Assembly: GCA_963738205.1 (NCBI GenBank)
Contig: CAVTVQ010000009.1
Location: 62,001-126,000 of the forward strand
Direction of reading: 5' to 3'
DNA: 64,000 nucleotides
Origin: DATFQE01 sp963738205
GTDB taxonomy: Bacteria; Actinomycetota; Thermoleophilia; Gaiellales; Gaiellaceae
The notes under the pieces are model-generated. The model worked only from the letters and a program-made list of their open reading frames with translations, was not told where the DNA came from and searched no databases. The stretch's first letter is position 1; each line of letters begins with the position of its first letter. Of the stretch, positions 7,805 through 15,820 are shown one piece after another. A program made the position numbers and the translations under genes.

Positions 7805-8645
7805 GCAGGGCGACGAGGACGGCAGCGCCAAGCGCGGCCGTCCCAGCGATGGCGATCTCGAAGCGCTTGTGGGCAAGCGCCTCGGCGTGGGCCGAAGCCA
7901 GCGTGGCTGGCGGAACGGACGCGAGCGCCAGGAACAGGATCGAGAGGGCGAGCGCCGCCAAGACGAGCGGATGAACTGCCCCCGGGTCCTCGACTGCCTT
8001 GGCGAACTGCGTCCCGAGTGTCTTGGCGCGCCGGGCGACCTTTCCCGCCGCTCCCGCGATCGGTCCTTCGGCGCGGTCCCGCGTCGCCGGACCGGATTTT
8101 GAGCCGCCGCCTGTGGTGTTCCCTCCGGACGCCGCCGACGCTCCCAGCGCCGTTCCCGCTGCCTGGCCGTCCGCGGTGGTGGTGCCTCCACACACATTCG
8201 CGTTGCGAGCGACGCGGAGCTCGTCGGCGCTGAGCGGCGGACCGTCCACGACGACGATGCGAAGGGCGGCCGCGTCGGCGCCAGCGCCGCCCGCGCGCAC
8301 GAGCAGCCGGTATGTGCCCTCCGGCAAGGCACGTCCGTGCAGCCGTCCGCGGAACGCAACCTTGTTCACGCCCGCGTGTGCGCGTACGCGGAACGCGCCG
8401 ACCCGCTCGCACGTCGGAAACACCCGGACCACGGTGAAACGGACGATGGTCGGCCGCGAGAGGCGGAAGACGATCGTCGTGGCACTACCCTTCCGATCGG
8501 GGCGAACGGTCGGCCGGGTCGTCCGTACGGCGCGTTCGTCGCGGTTTCCGCGCCGGGACGACCTGGTCACGAACGGCCCGGCCGAGTTGGACCCCGCCCC
8601 CGGCGTTGAGCTCTGTCGACGGCTCGTAGCCGGGGACGCCGGCAC
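7797..8645 (-). CDS. C-terminal part of a surface protein (beta domain plus membrane anchor), frame-broken
   Basis: The frame encodes a beta-rich extracellular domain (ATTIVFRLSRPTIVRFTVVR, then PTCERVGAFRVRAHAGVNK and LHGRALPEGTYRLLVRAGG), a Gly/Ala/Thr linker, and two hydrophobic helices at the C-terminus (HPLVLAALALSILFLALASV and FEIAIAGTAALGAAVLVALL). It has no signal peptide of its own. The upstream frame ending at 8485 has a signal peptide and a proline-rich stalk but lacks this domain. The two overlap in the 8485-8645 stretch and are offset by one extra base, so they most likely are halves of one gene broken by a single-base insertion (or an assembly error). The GTG at 8645 is only the first start in the second frame. 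Confidence 0.6.
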   Translation of the reverse strand: MPASPATSRRQSSTPGAGSNSAGPFVTRSSRRGNRDERAVRTTRPTVRPDRKGSATTIVFRLSRPTIVRFTVVRVFPTCERVGAFRVRAHAGVNKVAFRGRLHGRALPEGTYRLLVRAGGAGADAAALRIVVVDGPPLSADELRVARNANVCGGTTTADGQAAGTALGASAASGGNTTGGGSKSGPATRDRAEGPIAGAAGKVARRAKTLGTQFAKAVEDPGAVHPLVLAALALSILFLALASVPPATLASAHAEALAHKRFEIAIAGTAALGAAVLVALLS

Positions 8646-9003
8646 TCGGTGGGGCGGAATTCGGTGCGGGTGCCGACGGCGGTGGCGTCGACGTTTTGGG
8701 CAGCCGCACGGGCGCTGCGGGCGGAAGCGTGGGCGGCGGAAGCGTGGGCGGCGGGAGCGGCGCGGGCGGAAGCGTGGGCGGCGGGAGCGGCGCAGGCGGC
8801 AGCGCCGGCGGCGGAGGCAGCGGGGCGGGCGGCAGCGGGACCGGCAGCGGAGGCAGCGGGACCGGCGGCGGCGGAAGCGGCGCGGGCGGCAGCGGAACCG
8901 GCGGCGGGGGAAGCGGTGGCGGTGGAGGTAGGAGGTCCGCGCCTGCCCCTGCCGGCACCAGGCAAGCCATCGCCACGACCGCAGAGGCGAGGAGCGCGCG
9001 CAT
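8485..9003 (-). CDS. N-terminal part of the same surface protein: signal peptide and proline-rich stalk
   Basis: Begins with a clear signal peptide (MRALLASAVVAMACLVPAGAGA) followed by about 80 residues of PPLPPAPLPPPPVPLPP-type repeats, a classic stiff extracellular spacer. The frame then runs through Ser/Pro-rich sequence (TSTPPPSAPAPNSAPPSAG) and shifts to low-complexity basic sequence before its stop at 8485, which looks out of frame. The folded domain and membrane anchor expected after such a stalk lie in the neighbouring frame (7797-8645). I read the pair as one cell-surface protein of about 400 residues. Whether the break is real needs raw reads. Confidence 0.6.
   Translation of the reverse strand: MRALLASAVVAMACLVPAGAGADLLPPPPPLPPPPVPLPPAPLPPPPVPLPPLPVPLPPAPLPPPPALPPAPLPPPTLPPAPLPPPTLPPPTLPPAAPVRLPKTSTPPPSAPAPNSAPPSAGVPGYEPSTELNAGGGVQLGRAVRDQVVPARKPRRTRRTDDPADRSPRSEG
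8696..8932. repeat. GC-rich degenerate tandem repeat coding the proline stalk
   Basis: About 240 bp of short repeating GGCGGAAGC, GGCGGGAGC and GGCGCGGGC units, read on the minus strand as Pro/Leu/Ala/Val codons. The units are 6-15 bases and imperfect. Such sequence is prone to slippage in cells and to assembly error, which bears on the frame break just downstream. Confidence 0.7.
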
Positions 9004-9092
9004 CCGATTCTTTAACGCGGACCGGCCGCTATCGGTTACGCATCGGTTTTGGTCGTCCGTCGCGTGAGGTAGACCACGGGGGCGGCAGCGCG

Positions 9093-9256
9093 GTCACGGC
9101 CCGCAACCTGCACGACGTCCTGGGCGTCGCGGCCACTTCGGGCCGCGAGGAGATCCCTACCGCGTTCCGACGCCTGGCCTGCTCGTCGTGGCGCTCGCGT
9201 TCGCGGGCTTCCTCCTGCTGCCCCGGCCCGTCGGGTGCCGTCCGGCGCCACGGTGA
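9093..9256 (+). pseudogene. Remnant of a J-domain (DnaJ-like) membrane protein
   Basis: One frame from 9093 to 9179 reads VTARNLHDVLGVAATSGREEIPTAFRRLA, a good match to helices I-II of a J-domain (compare the consensus NLYDVLGV...EEI..AFRRLA). It ends before the HPD loop. A second frame then continues with a membrane-helix-like GLLVVALAFAGFLLLPRP and stops at 9256. There is no intact open frame and no HPD, so this looks like a decayed J-domain protein with an internal deletion. It fills the gap between the proline-rich protein and the GGDEF gene. Confidence 0.4.
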
Positions 9257-9268
9257 AGGTTCGCTGTC

Positions 9269-10909
9269 GTGTCACCCCCTCGCGAAGGGCTGTCGCCGCC
9301 TGCTGGCGCGCTGTCGGCACTGTGGCCCCCACGCGCTCGGATGCTCGGCGTCGTGGTGCTTTGCGCAGCCGTGCTGTCGGCCGTCGCGGCGCTCGCCCTC
9401 AGGCAGCTTGTCGCCCACTCTGAGTACGACCGGGCCGACGCGCGACTCGCGGCGGAGCTCTCGGGCGCCGTGCGGACGATCGACTCGCTGCGGATCGACG
9501 CTCGCGCCCGCGCGGTCCGTCTGGCGCGAAGCACGGCGGTTCAGCGCTCGCTCGCCGAGCGTGACAGGGCCCGCCTCGCGCGGCTCGCCGAGCCCGGAGT
9601 GGTCTTCGAGGCCGCCGGACGGCAGCTTGCCGGGTCGCGCCGCACGGCGGTCGCCGACACGACGGCGGCCGTCGTCCTGCGCGGCAGGGAGGTGGGCCGA
9701 GTCGTCGTCACGGTCCCGATCGGCCAGGTCGAGCGGGGCACGGCGCTGAGTGAGGACGACCGGCTCGTCGTCGCGCGTGATCGCGGGCTTTCGGGCGACG
9801 CTGTGACCCTCGAGGGGCGTCGCTATCGGGCGCTGGCGACCCACGGCGGGCCACCGCAGCTGGCGGCGCTCACGCCGCTTGCCCCGATCGAGGCCGCGAT
9901 CGACGAGCGTCAGCGTCGCGTCCTCTCTGCGGTACTCGCATCGTTCGTCGCCTTCGTGCTGGTGTCCGCGCTCGCAGCGCAGATCGCGCGGCCGTCGTCG
10001 CGTCCGCTGCGCAGGGCCGAGGACGAGCCGCCCGGCCGGCGCGGCCGCCGCCGCTCCCGTCAGGCAGCGACGCTCGTGGGCAACGCGCTCGCGGCGGGCA
10101 ACGACGTCGACGGGCTCCTGCCCGTCATCCTCGACAGCGCCGTCGCCGTGACCGGCGCCTCCGGGGCACGCCTCGTGGCCGACGGCGAGGAGATCGCGCG
10201 CTCGGGCCTCGTCCGCGTCGGCCGGCCGCCGCTCGTCTTCGCGCTCTCGGCCGGTGACGGCCAGGAGACGCAGCTCGTGCTCGAGCCGCCGTCGGGCGGC
10301 GACTTCGACGCCGAGGCGGTGAAGATCGCCGAGTGGCTCGCGGGTCGCGCCTCGATCGCGCTGCAGAACGCGCACCTGCACGGCATCGCCCGCCGGCTCG
10401 CCTCGACGGACGAGCTCACGCAGCTCGCCAACCGCCGCCACTTCGACGAGGCGCTGCAGGCCGAGGTCGTCCGGGCCGAGCGCTTCGGCGACCCGGTAGC
10501 GGTCGTCGTGGCCGACCTCGACAACTTCAAGGAGGTCAACGACCGCCACGGCCATGACGTGGGCGACCTCGTCCTACAGGCGTTCGCCGACGTGATTCGC
10601 GCAAACGTGCGCGACATCGACTTGCCGGCGCGCTACGGAGGCGAGGAGTTCACGGTGCTGCTGCCGGCCACGGACGCCGAAGGTGGGCGCCAGCTCGCGG
10701 AGCGGTTGCGAGTCGCCATGGCGGAGCTGACCGTCGAGAACGGGGAGGACGGAGCGGTGCGGGTGACCTCGAGTTTCGGCGTCGCCGGCTTCCCGGAGGA
10801 GTCGTCCGCGGCTGCGCTGCTGCGCGCCGGCGACCGGGCGCTGTACCGCGCGAAGGCGATCGGCAAGAACGCCGTCGTGGTCGCCCAGGCGGCGGGGGCC
10901 GTCGCGTGA
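9269..10909 (+). CDS. Membrane-bound GGDEF protein (probable diguanylate cyclase)
   Basis: 546-residue protein expected to make cyclic di-GMP from two GTP. An N-terminal membrane helix (about residues 25-45) and a second one (about 222-242) enclose an extracytoplasmic sensor of ~175 residues. A short GAF-like stretch follows (DVDGLLPVILDSAVAVTGASG). The C-terminal GGDEF domain has LTQLANRRHF, VVVADLDNFKEVNDRHGHDVGD and the active site YGGEEF with all catalytic residues. No obvious RxxD inhibitory site precedes it. The segment between helix 2 and GAF is unusually short and basic, and a recognisable HAMP domain is missing. GTG 9269 has GAAGG eight bases upstream; ATG 9341 is an alternative. The gene overlaps the next by GTGA. 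Confidence 0.88.
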   Translation: MSPPREGLSPPAGALSALWPPRARMLGVVVLCAAVLSAVAALALRQLVAHSEYDRADARLAAELSGAVRTIDSLRIDARARAVRLARSTAVQRSLAERDRARLARLAEPGVVFEAAGRQLAGSRRTAVADTTAAVVLRGREVGRVVVTVPIGQVERGTALSEDDRLVVARDRGLSGDAVTLEGRRYRALATHGGPPQLAALTPLAPIEAAIDERQRRVLSAVLASFVAFVLVSALAAQIARPSSRPLRRAEDEPPGRRGRRRSRQAATLVGNALAAGNDVDGLLPVILDSAVAVTGASGARLVADGEEIARSGLVRVGRPPLVFALSAGDGQETQLVLEPPSGGDFDAEAVKIAEWLAGRASIALQNAHLHGIARRLASTDELTQLANRRHFDEALQAEVVRAERFGDPVAVVVADLDNFKEVNDRHGHDVGDLVLQAFADVIRANVRDIDLPARYGGEEFTVLLPATDAEGGRQLAERLRVAMAELTVENGEDGAVRVTSSFGVAGFPEESSAAALLRAGDRALYRAKAIGKNAVVVAQAAGAVA

Positions 10910-11112
10910 CGTCCGCTGAGGCCTCTAGTCTCGCGCGCTGTCGGTTCTGCGGGAGGGAGTTCGACAATCGACGGTTCCAGGTGTTCGTGGAAGGGACGCG
11001 CGGCGCGTTTCACAGCACCGATTGCGCGCTGCGCGCGGCCTCCGGCGAAGTACCGCCCGAGCGTCGGCGTGCCGGCGACCGGCCGCCGCCCGGTGCGGCC
11101 GCCGTGCGCTGA
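10906..11112 (+). CDS. Small Zn-ribbon-like protein
   Basis: 68-residue protein beginning at a GTG that shares GTGA with the stop of the GGDEF gene. It carries CRFCGREFDNRRFQV and a later FHSTDCAL, i.e. a CxxC pair plus a third Cys and a His that could hold one zinc. The tail is basic and Pro-rich. The close coupling suggests a role linked to the cyclase or its regulation. The family is not characterised, and DNA or protein binding are both possible. Confidence 0.65.
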   Translation: MTSAEASSLARCRFCGREFDNRRFQVFVEGTRGAFHSTDCALRAASGEVPPERRRAGDRPPPGAAAVR

Positions 11113-11127
11113 GCGGGCGACGCGCGG

Positions 11128-11946
11128 ATGACCGCGCGCGGCCGCTGCGCGCTGGCCGTCGCCGCAAATGTCGGAGCGGTCGGTGTCGCGCTCGCCGGGT
11201 CGGCGTGGCTATGGCTGCGCGCGGCCGACTCGTCGCTGCAGACATCGCTCGGACAGACGCTCCCACCGGCCCTGGAAGACGTGCAGGTGCCGTTCACGCC
11301 GGACCCGCGGGCGGGCGGACCCTTCGCACGCCGGGCGGTGATAAAGGCGCGCGTGACGTCGCCGCGCCTAGCCGCGCACAGGCCGCCCGTCCGGTTCGAA
11401 GCCGCGCGCAAACGGGTGAGGTCGACGCCGCGAGTCGTCAAGTCGAAGCCACCGCCCGCAACGCACAAGCGCATCGCGCGGCCGGTGACGCCCGCCGCGC
11501 CGCCTCCTACTCCACCGCCACCACCGACTCCGCCTGCGCCGTCGCCGCCCTCGCCTGCGCCGCCGCCCCTACCTTCGCCGCCGCCACCCGCACCACCCAC
11601 GCCGCCACCGGCACCTCCGCCTCCGCCTCCACCACCTCCGGTGGCGCCGCCGGCGGCACCACCGCCCGCGTCACGCCGCCCAGGCTCCGATGACGACGAT
11701 GTGCGTGGCCGCGACAGGAAGGCCACGAAGCACAGGAAGGAGCGCAGGGAGAAGCGCGCCAAGTGCCCGCCGCCGCGTCCGCCGGCCGCTCCGCCGCCCG
11801 CATCCGCCCCACCGGTCAATCCGCGTGAGGACGAGGACGACGACGAGCGCGGTGACCGCCACAGGCGGAAAGCCCTGAAGGACAAAGGAGACAAGCGCGG
11901 CGGCGACGAGCGGGACCACGAGAAAGACCGCGATAAGGACGACTAG
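11128..11946 (+). CDS. Membrane-anchored proline-rich protein with charged tail
   Basis: 272 residues with a single N-terminal hydrophobic segment (CALAVAANVGAVGVALAGSAWLWL, residues 7-30) that would act as anchor. A basic stretch follows, then about 70 residues of Pro/Ala repeats (TPPPPPTPPAPSPPSPAPPP and similar), then a highly charged C-terminus alternating Asp/Glu and Lys/Arg (DDDDVRGRDRKATKHRKERR; REDEDDDERGDRHRRK). No folded domain is evident. It begins 15 bp after the Zn-ribbon gene, so it probably belongs to the same transcription unit. It is possibly a wall-spanning or cell-surface filament-like protein. Confidence 0.6.
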   Translation: MTARGRCALAVAANVGAVGVALAGSAWLWLRAADSSLQTSLGQTLPPALEDVQVPFTPDPRAGGPFARRAVIKARVTSPRLAAHRPPVRFEAARKRVRSTPRVVKSKPPPATHKRIARPVTPAAPPPTPPPPPTPPAPSPPSPAPPPLPSPPPPAPPTPPPAPPPPPPPPPVAPPAAPPPASRRPGSDDDDVRGRDRKATKHRKERREKRAKCPPPRPPAAPPPASAPPVNPREDEDDDERGDRHRRKALKDKGDKRGGDERDHEKDRDKDD

Positions 11947-11952
11947 AGGGAC

Positions 11953-12297
11953 CTATTCGGCTGCCGGCAAAGGTCGATCGATACGGAAGCCGCGGGCGGC
12001 TGTCACCGCCTGAGGTGTCACGCGCCGGCTTTGTGTCAGCTGCGTGGCGAGCCCTCGCAGCTCGCTTCGGCTGTCGCGCGCAGACCGCCTGAGCAGGTCG
12101 AACGCCTCGGCGACGCTCAGGTCGAACCGCTCGGCGAGCATCCCCACGGCTTGCTCGATCACGACTCGTGTATCGAGAGCGATCTGGAGCTGGCTCGCCT
12201 TCCGCTCCTGCGAGTCCGCGTAGCGCGCGAGTTCCTCGAGCTCCGCGTTCATCCTCAGTAGCTCTGCATCCTGCTCACTGTCCGCCACGGCCTCCAC
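11953..12297 (-). CDS. ANTAR-domain protein
   Basis: 114-residue protein with an N-terminal coiled coil (residues ~5-45, heptads of Leu/Ala) and a C-terminal ANTAR domain: LDTRVVIEQAVGMLAERFDLSVAEAFDLLRRSARDSRSEL fits the three-helix RNA-binding fold. ANTAR proteins bind paired hexaloop hairpins in mRNA leaders and prevent termination. No receiver or GAF sensor is attached, so activation must come from a partner or by dimerisation through the coiled coil. The start is GTG 12297 with no strong ribosome site. No dual-hexaloop target was recognised nearby. Confidence 0.83.
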   Translation of the reverse strand: MEAVADSEQDAELLRMNAELEELARYADSQERKASQLQIALDTRVVIEQAVGMLAERFDLSVAEAFDLLRRSARDSRSELRGLATQLTQSRRVTPQAVTAARGFRIDRPLPAAE

Positions 12298-12647
12298 CTT
12301 CGCGCCGTTGGGACACGTGCGCTGAGGGCAAGAGGGCCCTGGGCCCGAGGGGAACGGCGGTAACGAGACGGGCGCGCAGAGACAGCTTAGCTCGCTTGCT
12401 TGATGGCTTGTAACCCATGAGACGATCTGGGAGGATCGGGGGTGCGCCTAGACCTCGCGCCGAGATCCGCGCTGCGGCACGCGCCGGTCTCTCCTCCTGG
12501 AACAGACGCAGTACGAACCGGGTGGTGGCGTGGCCGGGCCGATTGACGGCAGAGGGGACCGGCCCCGCCGCTTCCCTGTGCGTCCGCTGCCGGTGGTGAT
12601 TGCCACCCCGACTCGCGGTAGCATCGCTTCACCTAGAGGAGGAATGC
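12298..12647. other. 350-bp intergenic region between divergent genes
   Basis: I see no convincing gene or RNA here. It contains a short GC palindrome (GGGCCC-TG-GGCCC region near 12334-12347), a possible -10 TAGCAT at 12619-12624 serving the AT-hook gene, and that gene's very strong ribosome site AGAGGAGG at 12635-12642. The remainder is unstructured GC-rich sequence. Confidence 0.5.
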
Positions 12648-12875
12648 ATGGCGAAAAGGACGGTGCTGGTGTCGGACGTGTCCGGCAAAGAGATCCCCGA
12701 AGGTGAAGGCGCGACGGTAACGGTCAAGTTCGCGGACGCCCGCCGGGGGACGATCGTCATGGACGTGACCAACGAGGAAGGCCAGGAGATCGCGAAGAAC
12801 GGACGTAAGCAGGCCCGGCGCGGCCGTCCGCCCAAAGGCGGTTTCTCGCCGAAGCCGCTTTCCGATCTCCCCTGA
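12648..12875 (+). CDS. Small AT-hook DNA-binding protein (Lsr2-like N-terminus)
   Basis: 75-residue basic protein with a beta-rich N-terminal part (RTVLVSDVSGKEIPEGEGA, then VTVKFADARRGTIVMDVTNE) and a C-terminal RRGRPPKGG, which is an AT-hook core. The layout recalls a miniature Lsr2: dimerisation region followed by a minor-groove hook. A nucleoid-associated or xenogeneic-silencing-like role is plausible but not proven. ATG 12648 is set by AGGAGG six bases upstream, one of the strongest ribosome sites in the window, suggesting high expression. Confidence 0.65.
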   Translation: MAKRTVLVSDVSGKEIPEGEGATVTVKFADARRGTIVMDVTNEEGQEIAKNGRKQARRGRPPKGGFSPKPLSDLP

Positions 12876-12954
12876 ACGTCCGCGACGGTCGCTGACCTCG
12901 AGGCGAGCCCAGGCCGGACCAACGGCCGTCGTACACTCCTCGTAGACGTCAGGC

Positions 12955-15726
12955 GTGTCAGTCACCGTTCCGCACCTCCCCGGTAGGGAGGACGAGCTCG
13001 CCGCTCTCGTCGATGTACTCGAAGCGCCCGACGAGCTGTTCGCGGCCGCCGTGGTCGTGGGCGAAGCCGGGATCGGCAAGACGACGCTGTGGCTCGCCGC
13101 CTCCGAAGAGGCACGGAGGCGCGGATATCTCGTCCTCTCCTGCCGCCCGGCCGAAGCGGACGCTGCGTTCTCCTTCGTCGGGCTGGCCGACCTGATCGCA
13201 GGCGTCGTTTCCGACGTGTTGCCTGAGCTGCCGCGGCCGCAACGGCGGGCGCTCGAAGCCGCTCTCGCGCTTTCCGAAGCTGACGGTGAGCCGGCCGACG
13301 AGCGGGTGCTCGCATTCGCCTTTCTGAGCGCGCTGCGGAAGCTTGCCGTCGGCAACCGGCTCGTGCTCGCGATCGACGATGCTCAGTGGCTCGACGGGCC
13401 GTCGCTGGCGATGCTCCGATTCGCTGTGGTCCGCCTCGAGGCGGAGCCCGTCACGGTGATCCTGACGGCTCGCGACGAGGCGCCGCTCTGGCTGCGCAGG
13501 GGACTGCCGGAGGCGCGGCTCCGGACGATCGAGCTCGGCCCGCTCAGCGTCGGCGCGCTGCATGAGCTCCTGCGAACGCGACTTGGGATCGTCCTTCCCC
13601 GACCCACGCTCCTGCGCATCTGGGAGACGTCGGGCGGGAATCCGTTCTTCGCCCTCGAGCTCGGGAGTGCGCTCGAGCGACGAGGCGGCAGAGTCGGCCC
13701 GGGCGAGGAGCTGCCGATTCCTTCGAATCGGGAAGAGCTCGTTCACGAGCGTCTCGATCGTCTCGGGGCTCCCGGGCTGGACGTTGCGCGGGTCGCTGCA
13801 GCGCTCGCCGACCCGACGGTGCGCCTCGTCGAGGCGGCCGTCGGCCGCCGGGGAGAGCCTGGACTGGATGACGCGATCGAGGCCCGAATCCTCGAGGTCG
13901 ACGGGGAGCGGCTCCGCTTCACGCACCCCCTGCTCCGTTCGGCGGTCTGGTCGCGCGCCACACCGGCGCAACGGCGGTCGCTCCACGCGCGGCTCGCCCA
14001 GGTCGCTCCGAGCGCGGAGGAACGAGCGCGGCATCTCGCGCTCGCTACCCTCCGGCCGAGCCGCGAGATCGCCGCCGTGGTCGAGGAGGCGGCAGAGAGC
14101 GTGCACGCACGAGGAGCAGCCGTTGGCGCCGCCGAGCTGGCCGAGCTAGCAGTCCGGCTCACGCCTGCCGCTGATGTCGAGGATGTCCGCCGGCGCGTCC
14201 TCCAGTGCGCCGATCGGCTTAGCCGGGCAGGCGACGGCGGTCGCGCGATCGCCCTGCTCGAGCAGGCGCGTGAAGCCGCTCCCCCGGGGCGGGCCCGAGC
14301 CGCGGTCCTAGTGCATTTGGCCTACACGGTGGCGGATTTTGACGACAGGCGCAAAGCGGTCGACCTCTATCGCGAGGCGCTCGCCGAGGCTGAAGGCGAC
14401 GACGCGCTCGAGGCGGAGATTCACCTCGGCCTTGCCGATGTCGTGCATGCCACGGAGGACCGGCATCGCGCCCTGGCACACGCCAAGTTGGCCGTCCGGG
14501 CTGCGTCACGTGTCGGGGACGCCGCGCTCCGGTGCAGGACGCTGGCGACCTTTGGGTTCCTGCACTTCCGCGTCGGCAGGGGCATTCCGCGCGGGCAGAT
14601 GGAGGAGGCGCTCGCGCTCGAGCGGTCGCTGCCGCAGGGGCCGCTGACCGGCGCCGCGACGTTGGTCCTCGGGTTCCAGCTCCTCTGGTCGGGTGAACTC
14701 GAGCGCGCTCGGCGACTCCTCGAAGAGTGGCGCGAATCCCTGAACGCGCGGGAAAGCGCCGACGAGGCACACGCCCTGTGGAAGCTGAGCATCCTCGAGT
14801 GGCGGGCGGGGAACTGGGAGCTGGGCGCGCGCCACGCGGCCGACTCGCTCGCGGTGCGGGCGCTGTTCGGACACGAGGGGCCCGACCCGATCGCAGAGTT
14901 GCCTGCCGCGCTGATCGCGGCGCACCAGGGTCGAATCGAGGATGCTCGCGATCGGTCGGAGCGCGCGCTCGCGCTCGCGGAGGCGGACGGCATTCTCGTC
15001 GCGGAGTCGGGGCATCGCTGGGTGCTCGGCTTCATCGAGCTTTCGCGCGGCGATGCCGCGGCAGCGCTCGAGCACCTCGAACATGCGTGGGAGCTCCGTG
15101 ACAGCGTCCGCCTGCTCGAGCCGGGCTGGCGCCTGGACCTGGCCGACACGCTGGAAGCGCTGATTGCGGTCGGCGAGCTCGCGGAGGCCGAGCGGAAGCT
15201 CGTACCGTGGGAGAAGCGCGCACTGGCGCTCGACCGCTCGTGGGCGCTGGCGATCACGGCCCGTTGCCGCGCGCTCCTCCTCGCCGCGCGGGGCGATCTC
15301 CCGGGTGCCCAGGCGGGCTTCGAGCGCGCGCTAGCCGAGCACGCGCGGACTCAGGATCCGTTCCAGCATGCGCGAACGCTGCTCGCGCAGGGCGTCACGC
15401 AGCGGCGTGCGAAGCAGCGTCGCGCTGCCCGCTCGACGCTCGAGAAGGCCCTCGCCGCTTTCGAACGCCTCGGCGCGCCGCTCTGGGCCGAAAAGGCGCG
15501 GAATGAGCTCGCACGGATCGGCGGACGCGCGCCGTCGCGCGGCGAGCTGACCGAGGCCGAGCGCCGAATCGCGGTGCTCGTCGCCGAGGGCCGAACCAAC
15601 CGCGAGGTGGCCGCAGCGCTCTTCGTCACCGAGCACACGGTCGAGGGCGCACTCACTCGCGCCTATCGGAAGCTCGGCGTGCGCTCCCGCACCGAGCTCG
15701 CGCATCGGCTCGAGGACAAGACCTGA
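12955..15726 (+). CDS. LuxR-family (LAL type) AAA ATPase transcriptional regulator
   Basis: 923-residue regulator. The N-terminal STAND/AAA_16 ATPase domain has Walker A GEAGIGKTT (about residues 37-45) and Walker B RLVLAIDDAQWLD. The middle ~450 residues are alpha-helical repeats of TPR type (YREALAEAEGDDALEAEIHLGLA and similar). The C-terminal LuxR HTH is LTEAERRIAVLVAEGRTNREVAAAL followed by the recognition helix FVTEHTVEGALTRAYRKLG. Such proteins integrate an unknown effector with ATP binding to activate promoters. GTG 12955 is preceded by TACACT at 12932-12937. The haloperoxidase-like gene follows after 94 bp on the same strand and is a candidate target. Confidence 0.9.
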   Translation: MSVTVPHLPGREDELAALVDVLEAPDELFAAAVVVGEAGIGKTTLWLAASEEARRRGYLVLSCRPAEADAAFSFVGLADLIAGVVSDVLPELPRPQRRALEAALALSEADGEPADERVLAFAFLSALRKLAVGNRLVLAIDDAQWLDGPSLAMLRFAVVRLEAEPVTVILTARDEAPLWLRRGLPEARLRTIELGPLSVGALHELLRTRLGIVLPRPTLLRIWETSGGNPFFALELGSALERRGGRVGPGEELPIPSNREELVHERLDRLGAPGLDVARVAAALADPTVRLVEAAVGRRGEPGLDDAIEARILEVDGERLRFTHPLLRSAVWSRATPAQRRSLHARLAQVAPSAEERARHLALATLRPSREIAAVVEEAAESVHARGAAVGAAELAELAVRLTPAADVEDVRRRVLQCADRLSRAGDGGRAIALLEQAREAAPPGRARAAVLVHLAYTVADFDDRRKAVDLYREALAEAEGDDALEAEIHLGLADVVHATEDRHRALAHAKLAVRAASRVGDAALRCRTLATFGFLHFRVGRGIPRGQMEEALALERSLPQGPLTGAATLVLGFQLLWSGELERARRLLEEWRESLNARESADEAHALWKLSILEWRAGNWELGARHAADSLAVRALFGHEGPDPIAELPAALIAAHQGRIEDARDRSERALALAEADGILVAESGHRWVLGFIELSRGDAAAALEHLEHAWELRDSVRLLEPGWRLDLADTLEALIAVGELAEAERKLVPWEKRALALDRSWALAITARCRALLLAARGDLPGAQAGFERALAEHARTQDPFQHARTLLAQGVTQRRAKQRRAARSTLEKALAAFERLGAPLWAEKARNELARIGGRAPSRGELTEAERRIAVLVAEGRTNREVAAALFVTEHTVEGALTRAYRKLGVRSRTELAHRLEDKT

Positions 15727-15820
15727 GCGGCCCGGCAAAACTGTAGGGAATTCCAGCTTTCGGACCGAGCCGCGCAACGCCAGCCTTCCCTCTGTGTCAC
15801 TAGCGAACAGAAGGAGCGAA

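Noticed and set aside
8696..8932. CRISPR-like regular repeats
   Set aside because: Units are short, imperfect and without spacers. They code a proline-rich stalk in frame.
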